Source of the DNA: Hermatobates lingyangjiaoensis
Taxonomy: Eukaryota > Arthropoda > Insecta > Hemiptera > Hermatobatidae
NCBI GenBank assembly: GCA_026182355.1
Contig: JAPFBL010000233.1
Coordinates: 930,001-994,000 of the forward strand
Direction: 5' to 3'
DNA: 64,000 bases
This document shows positions 58,316-64,000 of this stretch, one piece after another (position 1 is the stretch's first letter; each line of letters opens with the position of its first letter). A program made the translations under genes and the position numbers. Below the pieces are notes generated by a model. The model saw only the letters and a list, made by a program, of their open reading frames with translations. It was not told where the DNA came from and ran no database searches.

Positions 58316-58518
58316 GCTTTTCTCTGGACTGGTAGGTCCAGAGTTTAATATCCACTCTGGCCCTCGATTTATTCACGAGGGAGGTGAATAAATCTGAGCA
58401 CGATGTCTCTCAGAGAGAACATTAAGTCCTCGGTTCAAAGCCTGTATTTGTCAGGTACTCGTTAAAGATCCCTACTCTAAATACACTTGAGTTAGGCAAA
58501 ATTTAGGACACCCAAAGT
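58316..58518 (+). mobile_element. tRNA-headed SINE, split copy, 5' part
   Basis: Decayed head, then GGCCCTCGATTTATTCACG, GGTGAATAAATCTGAGCA, TGTCAGGTACTCGTTAAAG, ACACTTGAGTTAGGCAAAAT, ending CCCAAAGT where the hAT inserted. Confidence 0.78.
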
Positions 58519-58978
58519 CAGGGCTATGCAGTCTCTTAGGGCCGACTCCGACTTCCAACTTCGACTCCAGCTCTTTTTTTATTATTCAAAAAACAGATGC
58601 CAAGTGGATAATAATAATAATTAGTACATTGTAATCATAATGATAATAATAATTAGGAATTTATAAGAAAAATTGTTAATTTCAATTACTGCAAAGAGTA
58701 ATAAAACTATAATAACAGAATATTCATCCTGGACTAATGGATTACTTGCTACACTTGTCGGATTTGCTTACATTTATGTACATTGTTTACATTGACTTAA
58801 AAATTTTTTTTAACTGAATAGGACTGAAATAAAATTGTTTTCTCGGAAGGGAAAAATTCATTCTTGGATTAATTAATTATGTTTTATCATTTCAACTTTT
58901 TTTCATGTTCACAAGTAATTTAAATAAGTGAGAAGTCGGCTGATTTCTCCCGACTCCGATTCGGACTCCATAGTCCTG
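58519..58978. mobile_element. hAT-type element, 460 bp, intact 8-bp target duplication
   Basis: Termini CAGGGCTATGCAGTC and (reverse complement) CAGGACTATGGAGTC; subterminal GCCGACTCCGACTTCC and CCCGACTCCGATTCGG. Exact CCCAAAGT at 58511-58518 and 58979-58986. Interior 58740-58830 matches relics at 25.97 and 47.46 kb. Confidence 0.92.
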
Positions 58979-59080
58979 CCCAAAGTAGAATCAACCTACA
59001 TTGTGTGATATCACAAAGAGCCAATGTTCGGCCTATGTGTGTTCAACTAGGGGACTGTCAATAGGGAGACTGTTAATCTA
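58979..59080 (+). mobile_element. tRNA-headed SINE, split copy, 3' part
   Basis: After the duplicated CCCAAAGT it resumes AGAATCAACCTACATTGTG, CAATGTTCGGCCTATGTGTG, comparable to the tail at 38950-39010. Confidence 0.65.
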
Positions 59081-59569
59081 GTGATAATAACATTACTAAT
59101 CAACGTTTACATTCTGGCAAGAAATTGATAATTCTGATGTTCACTATAAACAGAGTTTATAATAAGTAATTGAAAATCAGGTATTGGTATTCCTAGGTAC
59201 CACAATAAATAATGTATAAGTTTAAGAAATCAATAAGTTGGTAATATGAGATTTTCGATGAGATAATTAAATGAAAATGCACATGTGATATGTATTATGG
59301 AAGGAGGGCTGAATAAGTCTAATTGGAGCAAGTCAATGGCATTAGTTCTCCTTTCTCAGTGTCTAAAGCAAACCTTTTCCGTTGACGAATCATAAAGCCC
59401 ACCTTAACTATAACCTCCTTATGTCCCTTTCAAATCTATCTCAATTTAGTGGTTCCATTAATTTTATTATGCGTCACCTTCAACAGCTTCATCAAAAACT
59501 TAAATGTTCATGAAATACGAGTAATTCTGAATATAGTGAAAGAAATAAACAAGATTTTAATCTGACAAA
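59081..59569. other. No clear feature
   Basis: AT-rich; nothing recognisable. Confidence 0.4.
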
Positions 59570-59662
59570 AACCGCTTGTTACAATTGAATCATCTTAGTA
59601 TTTTTTCCCATTTCATATTGTTGTTTGATCATTGATTGTTATTTCACGTGTTTATGTGAAAT

Positions 59663-59698
<36 letters not shown>

Positions 59699-59813
59699 AT
59701 TTTAAATTACACAAAGCACGACACAGAAAAAAGAATAAAAAGAACACTTACAGAATTCAATATTTCGTCAGAGTCAAAAACCCAATTCTGACATACTGAC
59801 ATGACTGGGTTTT

Positions 59814-59858
59814 TGACTCTGACGAAGACCGCTTGTTACAGTTGAAAGATCTTAGTCT
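59814..59858 (+). ncRNA. Hammerhead-like motif, family 3
   Basis: GACT, CTGACGA, AGACCG...CAGTT, GAAA, GATC, TTAGTC. Confidence 0.48.
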
Positions 59859-60007
59859 TGTTTTCCCATTTCTTATTGTGGTTTGGTCATTCATTGTTGT
59901 TTCACGTGTTTATGTGGAATCTTTATATATATATATATATATATATATATTTACACGAGTTCAAAATTCAAGAAGAGTAACACACAGAATAAGGAAACAC
60001 ACTTACA

Positions 60008-60042
60008 GACTCAAATTTTCGAGTAATCCGTCTTCAGGAGAA
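60008..60042 (-). ncRNA. Hammerhead-like motif, family 2
   Basis: Minus strand: CTC, CTGAAGA, CGGATTACTCG, GAAA, ATTT, GAG. Outer CTC/GAG pair; inner stem has one mismatch. Confidence 0.52.
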
Positions 60043-60093
60043 AAGAGAAAGGGTGACCAAGCACGTTGTAGACGCAACGGCAAGTAACCGAAA

Positions 60094-60131
<38 letters not shown>

Positions 60132-60175
60132 ATTTCACATAAACACATGAAATAATAATCAATGATCAAACCACA

Positions 60176-61049
60176 TCTCATTTTCTTTTTATAATGTAAA
60201 TTGAATTTGAGTGGAATTATAACAACAATCTTGCACGTGTTATTAAATTATCTTATATTTCTACATAAAAATCCGTTCTGAAGCTGCGTTAATCATGCAA
60301 GGAGAGTTTGAGAACATGACAGATATGAATATAAGATGCAATCATTAGAAGAACTCGAGCAATCTTTTGTTAAATGACTTTCTTTCAAAATACTTTACAG
60401 AGGAATGTGTGATACGATCAAATCTTAGGTGATTTCTCCACTTTTTGGTCAAGTATTTCAAAGTTTTAATTTATTTTCCTGTCATAAAGTTTTAGTTTTT
60501 GATTTTACTGATTGAATGAGGTACAAAATAATAAAATATTTTGACATTTAAAAGTAGTTAACAAATTCAATAATCATGCAAAGTGTGTAAGTGCTTATAA
60601 AGTCCATTAAATTGCTATAAACATATATCACCCTAAACTTAAGACATTAATTATCATAAACTCCTTAAGCAAGTACAACACATGCATATCTTCTAAACAG
60701 AACGACATGCTTACAACATAATGTAAGTTAAATATTTTTTAAATAAACAGAGACGCTAAATTAAGAAAAAATAATTAGTCGTTTAATTAATTAGATTTAA
60801 TTCATTAAAATTTCCTAATAGTAACTTCAATTAAAGAGAGATGTAAATGTAAAGAAATTGCAAGTTTACTTATCTTAAGTTTAATTATAATTCCCTCTTT
60901 TCAAAACAAAAATTCAAATAAAAAATTTCGAATTTTTTTAAAAAAGGGCGTCACTTTGAAGCCTTTAGCGATGTTTATGAAGTTTATAAAGAATAAAATA
61001 AATATATATGCCATATATATTTACATTATATACATATATACACTTGCTG
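60176..61049. other. No clear feature
   Basis: AT-rich; nothing recognisable. Confidence 0.4.
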
Positions 61050-61258
61050 TTGAAATACTATCCAAAACGGACAAATATAGTTCATTATAGACAAAGAAAC
61101 ATAGAGAAATCAAAAGAACACACTTACAGTCTCTAATTTTCGGTTTGAACCATCTTCAGGAGAGATAAGAGAGGGAAACCAAGCGCACTGGTTCAGAGAC
61201 AGTTGGTTGATTTCTCAATGTTTCTTTGTCTATATTGAACTATATATATATATATATG
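61050..61258. repeat. PLE terminal-repeat fragment, family 1, fold-back with (TA)n
   Basis: ATCCAAAACGGACAAATATA, GACAAAGAAACATAGAGAAA, motif, GAGGGAAACCAAGCGCACTG, then the inverse GATTTCTCAATGTTTCTTTG and (TA)n 61241-61258. Confidence 0.7.
61128..61165 (-). ncRNA. Hammerhead-like motif, family 1
   Basis: Minus strand: TCTC, CTGAAGA, T, GGT...ACC stem, GAAA, ATTA, GAGA; both stems form. Confidence 0.58.
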
Positions 61259-61344
61259 CATCATGATTTGTTTTCTTGACCCAATATTTATATGATGTAA
61301 TTTTTTTGAGGTTTGAGGTCCAATGATTTTAAACTAGTCCTTTT

Positions 61345-61383
61345 GCCGACGTTTCGACATATATTTATGTCATCTTCAGGGCC
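61345..61383 (-). ncRNA. Hammerhead-like motif, left arm, complete
   Basis: Minus strand: GCC, CTGAAGA, T, stem GACATA/TATGTC with loop AATA, GAAAC, GTC, GGC. One of the best-preserved copies; GCC/GGC stem I and a GUC cleavage triplet. Confidence 0.66.
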
Positions 61384-61601
61384 ACAAAATGATTGTTTTA
61401 CAATTAGCACTACTATTTGGTAATTTATTACATTTTAATATGTACAGTAACAAAGAGGAATTTATTGATAAATCAGTTATATATATATAACAAAATAATT
61501 CATAGTCGTAATAACTGATTTATCAATAAATTTGTACTGTACATATTAAAATGTAATTAATTACCAAATAGTAGTGCTAATTGTAAAACAATCATGTTGT
61601 A

Positions 61602-61639
61602 GCCCTGAAGATGACATAAATATATGTCGAAACGTCGGC
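61602..61639 (+). ncRNA. Hammerhead-like motif, right arm, complete
   Basis: Same sequence on the plus strand: GCC 61602-61604, CTGAAGA 61605-61611, GAAA 61629-61632, GTCGGC to 61639. Confidence 0.66.
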
Positions 61640-61686
61640 AAAAGGACTAGTTTAAAATAATTGGACCTCAAACCTCAAAAAAATTA

Positions 61687-61755
<69 letters not shown>

Positions 61756-61757
<2 letters not shown>

Positions 61758-62301
61758 CAAACGATACAGCGGGTGAGAGGAAAACAAAGAGTAGGTTCCA
61801 GCAGGGTTGCAACAACATACAGGTTTGCCCCTCAATTGCTGCCAACCCTACTGGGCTCTAACTCTCTAACAAATTTAAAGCTATTTTCGAAAGTAGTGCT
61901 ACTTGGGATCACATTGAGGTCATAATTTTGAATGTTGAGGTTGGGGTTGACATCTTTGATATAAAGGGCTTCCAGGATAGTTAATCTATCTTTGTCGTTA
62001 TTATAATGACAAAGATAGATTAACTATCCAATATATTAAATTAATTGTCGTTATTATAATGACAAAGATAGATTAACTATCCTGGAAGCCCTTTATATCA
62101 AAGATGTCAACCCCAACCTCAACATTCAAAATTATGACCTCAATGTGATCCCAAGTAGCACTACTTTCGAAAATAGCTTTAAATTTGTTAGAGAGTTAGA
62201 GCCCAGTAGGGTTGGCAGCAATTGAGGGGCAAACCTGTATGTTGTTGCAACCCTGCTGGAACCTACTCTTTGTTTTCCTCTCACCCGCTGTATCGTTTGT
62301 C
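61756..62301. repeat. Large palindrome carrying PLE coding sequence on both arms
   Basis: Arms of about 240 bases (61756-62003 and 62050-62301) are essentially identical reverse complements, from GGACAAACGATACAGCGGG to GGCTTCCAGGATAGTTAATC. The spacer repeats the inner arm words (GACAAAGATAGATTAAC) again. Unlike other hairpins here, the arms are protein-coding-like. Confidence 0.9.
62052..62301 (+). pseudogene. Penelope-like endonuclease C-terminal fragment (mirrored on the left arm)
   Basis: Frame reads DKDRLTILEALYIKDVNPNL, NIQNYDLNVIPSSTTFENSF, ELEPSRVGSN, stop. The E-A-L-x-I-K-x-x-x-P-x-L-N-x-Q helix is the characteristic tail of the PLE GIY-YIG domain. An in-frame TGA at about 62221 would end the protein naturally. 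An equal copy lies in reverse on 61756-62003. Confidence 0.75.
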
Positions 62302-62407
62302 TTATATCTGTTAAAATTGTTATGTTTAATTTTAAAGATTACTTATATTATAAATATATATATTGGTGTATGAAGGCAGCAGATCTTCTCTTAAACAGGT
62401 ATATTTA

Positions 62408-62568
62408 AAGTTGGCAGCAGCTTCTGCGTTGACCAATTTCTTACTGATGTTCTCTAGTTTCCTAACTAGTTTTCGGTAACTTTCGGGTATTTTCCAAAGG
62501 AGTTAACTCCTTTGGAAACTAGAGAACATCAGTAAGAATTTGGTCAACGCAGAAGCTGCTGCCAACTT
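62408..62568. repeat. Palindrome 62.4-62.6 kb
   Basis: Arms 62408-62462 (AGTTGGCAGCAGCTTCTGCG, TTGACCAATTTCTTACTGAT, GTTCTCTAGTTTCC) and 62513-62568 inverse, with one indel. The spacer holds CTAACTAGTTTTCGG and a self-complementary AAAGGAGTTAACTCCTTT. Followed by (TA)n at 62574-62586. Probably another PLE end. Confidence 0.8.
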
Positions 62569-62586
62569 GAAATATATATATATATA

Positions 62587-63520
62587 TTAGTAAAGGTAGG
62601 AAGCAGACCTTCTTTTATACAAGTTGTATTAAAATCATTTCAGATTTTCTCATGCTCTTAAAAACTAATCAAAACGAATAAAAACATTTGTCGACTTTGG
62701 AAAAAATGAATGATATTTTTCTAAGAAAATACTTAACATTAAATATATGGATAATAAAACAAAGTCTTTGTTTACTGATTTTCAAAGCAAAGATGAATCA
62801 GTATAACTTATTAACAAGTGAAAGGAATATTTTAGAAAGAAAAGTTGAAATAGAAATCAATGAGAAAGCATTGTGTTGAGGGTTGTTACGGCTTAATATT
62901 CAAAGTTTTCATTGAATCGTGAAAGAAGTTGTAACTTTAGCTAATTGACTTGAACAGAGAGAGCTCTTTGAAGGGAAAGAAGGGTTCTGACTGATAAAAG
63001 ATCTGCAGGTTTTAGTACTGTTCGGAAGGTACAATGGAGGTAACTCAAAACCAAAGAGGTGTTTTGTTTTCAATAATCTTAATTGTCATCGCCTGGTGAA
63101 ATTAAGTCTCATCACGTCAGAAGGAAAATACAGGAATTTCCGAAGAAAATAATCTAAAGTACATTGAAATTATTATGAATGAATTTATTTACCTGATCAA
63201 TAAACTTTCTTTCATATGAGGAAAAAAAGTTCTACTTTCTCAAGATACAACAAAATATAACATGAAATAACACAAATATTGCATACAAAATGTCTTTACT
63301 AAATATTTTATTTTATTTTCTTTATTAGATAATATGTCTGTTAGTTATTATATCACATTACAGACCTTTTTCTAACATTTATTTTCTAAAGGCAGGTTGT
63401 CTGCTGTTGCGTTTACAGCGTGCTTGGTCTCTCTCACTTTTCTTTTTGAAAACAGATTTTACAAAAATTTTAGTTTGCAAGTGTGCTTGCAAAATAAACA
63501 CGTGAAATAATATTCAGTTG
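62587..63520. other. No clear feature
   Basis: AT-rich; 63225-63290 shares sequence with 57800-57870. The 63-codon frame at 62688 is lysine/asparagine-rich and without motif. Confidence 0.4.
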
Positions 63521-63600
63521 GGTTTTTGACTCTGACGAAGACCGCTCGTTACGGTTGAAAGATCTTAGTCTTGTTTTCCCATTTTATTGTGGTTTGATAT
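63520..63600 (+). repeat. PLE family 3 fragment
   Basis: CAGTTGGGTTTTTGACTCTG, motif, CTTAGTCTTGTTTTCCCAT, TATTGTGGTTTGAT; a solitary family 3 piece. Confidence 0.62.
63527..63570 (+). ncRNA. Hammerhead-like motif, family 3
   Basis: GACT, CTGACGA, AG, stem ACCG/CGGT, T, GAAA, GATC, TTAGTC. Best inner stem of family 3. Confidence 0.52.
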
Positions 63601-64000
63601 ATTAAATATAAATCTATAATCCATTTAAAGCTAGATGACATTGATATTACAATATTAATCATAATAAAAAACATTGTAACGTATTTAAATGTATTGTTCT
63701 ATAACATCGATAGATATCCACTATGTATAGCACAAACAGAAAATAAAAATTAAGTAAATACACTTGTACTCTCTCTTTCTCTCTTTCCTTTTTTTTAGTA
63801 TCTAGCAGAAAAAAATGCGTTAACAACATAGGAAAAGTTTTTAATTCTACTTAATTAAAGTGGTAACTAAAATATGTTCATACAATTACTAAATGCTCAT
63901 GAAGCAGAAGATTATTTACTTTCATACATTAGTATTTATTTATACTAAGTACCATTGGTATAAACATTTAATTGTAATAAATTGCGCACTATTAACAGAA
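63601..64000. other. No clear feature
   Basis: AT-rich with a (CT)n-like stretch near 63770-63790. Confidence 0.4.

Larger units (their letters stand above)
59570..60175. repeat. PLE end-fragment cluster (families 2 and 3) with three (TA)n tracts
   Basis: Family 3 tail with (TA)n at 59665-59696, a junction containing CAATATTTCGTCAGAGTC, a second family 3 copy with motif and (TA)n 59923-59951, a family 2 piece with motif, (TA)n 60096-60128, and a third inverse family 3 tail (AAAGATTTCACATAAACACA). Confidence 0.75.
61291..61695. repeat. PLE-type palindrome, 61.3-61.7 kb
   Basis: Arms about 61291-61472 and 61515-61695 (TATGATGTAATTTTTTTGAG ... GGACTAGTTT, CAATTAGCACTACTATTTGG). A short (TA)n sits in the spacer and a 63-base (TA)n follows the right arm. 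Confidence 0.88.

Noticed and set aside
54767..64000. Upstream convertase exons (rest of P domain, catalytic domain)
   Set aside because: Searched by eye for P-domain and subtilisin motifs on the minus strand; none found, so not annotated.

Overview
This is animal (metazoan) nuclear DNA: AT-rich and gene-poor, with short GT-AG exons far apart in a bed of transposable elements, (TA)n microsatellites and large palindromes. I cannot name the species. Repeat content and gene type suggest an invertebrate such as a chelicerate or a lophotrochozoan, but nothing here decides it.

The one host gene I can support lies on the minus strand across most of the window. Five exons (54651-54766, 46518-46654, 25422-25612, 10550-10706, 1899-2060) join with matching splice phases. 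They encode the last strand of a proprotein-convertase P domain, a short linker and the first cysteine-rich (furin-like) repeats. Having at least three such repeats points to the Furin-2 / PCSK5 / PACE4 branch rather than short furin. Signal peptide, prodomain, subtilisin domain, most of the P domain and the C-terminus lie outside the window. The introns are about 8.0, 20.9, 14.7 and 8.5 kb.

Nearly everything else recognisable is mobile-element DNA. (1) Penelope-like retroelement (PLE) debris: GIY-YIG endonuclease fragments near 15.65, 19.16, 41.2 and 62.05 kb, a reverse-transcriptase fragment at 52.19 kb, and many terminal-repeat pieces. Most of those pieces carry a hammerhead-ribozyme-like motif (CTGANGA, short hairpin, GAAA). 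They often occur as head-to-head palindromes and often end in (TA)n. I count more than twenty motif copies. (2) DNA transposons: an internally deleted mariner (19971-20885) with perfect 28-bp inverted repeats; hAT elements with target duplications (17043-17336, 58519-58978, probably 35035-35363); pogo/Tigger-like elements (29859-30539, 48431-48967); a nested pair near 4.7-6.2 kb; three copies of another hAT-like family; and a hAT transposase relic near 43.9 kb. (3) A tRNA-headed SINE family with at least five copies, two of them split by hAT insertions. (4) A 128-bp satellite array (17525-18352) and two local duplications.

Layout: 0-2 kb, last visible exon plus an unidentified 60-codon reading frame; 2-10.5 kb, intron with a nested transposon pair and two PLE hairpins; 10.7-25.4 kb, intron with PLE pieces, hAT MITE, satellite, mariner and a duplication; 25.6-46.5 kb, largest intron with SINEs, Tigger, PLE palindromes and hAT-like elements; 46.7-54.7 kb, intron with duplications, Tigger, SINE and a dense PLE cluster; 54.8-64 kb, upstream part of the gene (intron or beyond) with a split SINE and the largest palindromes.
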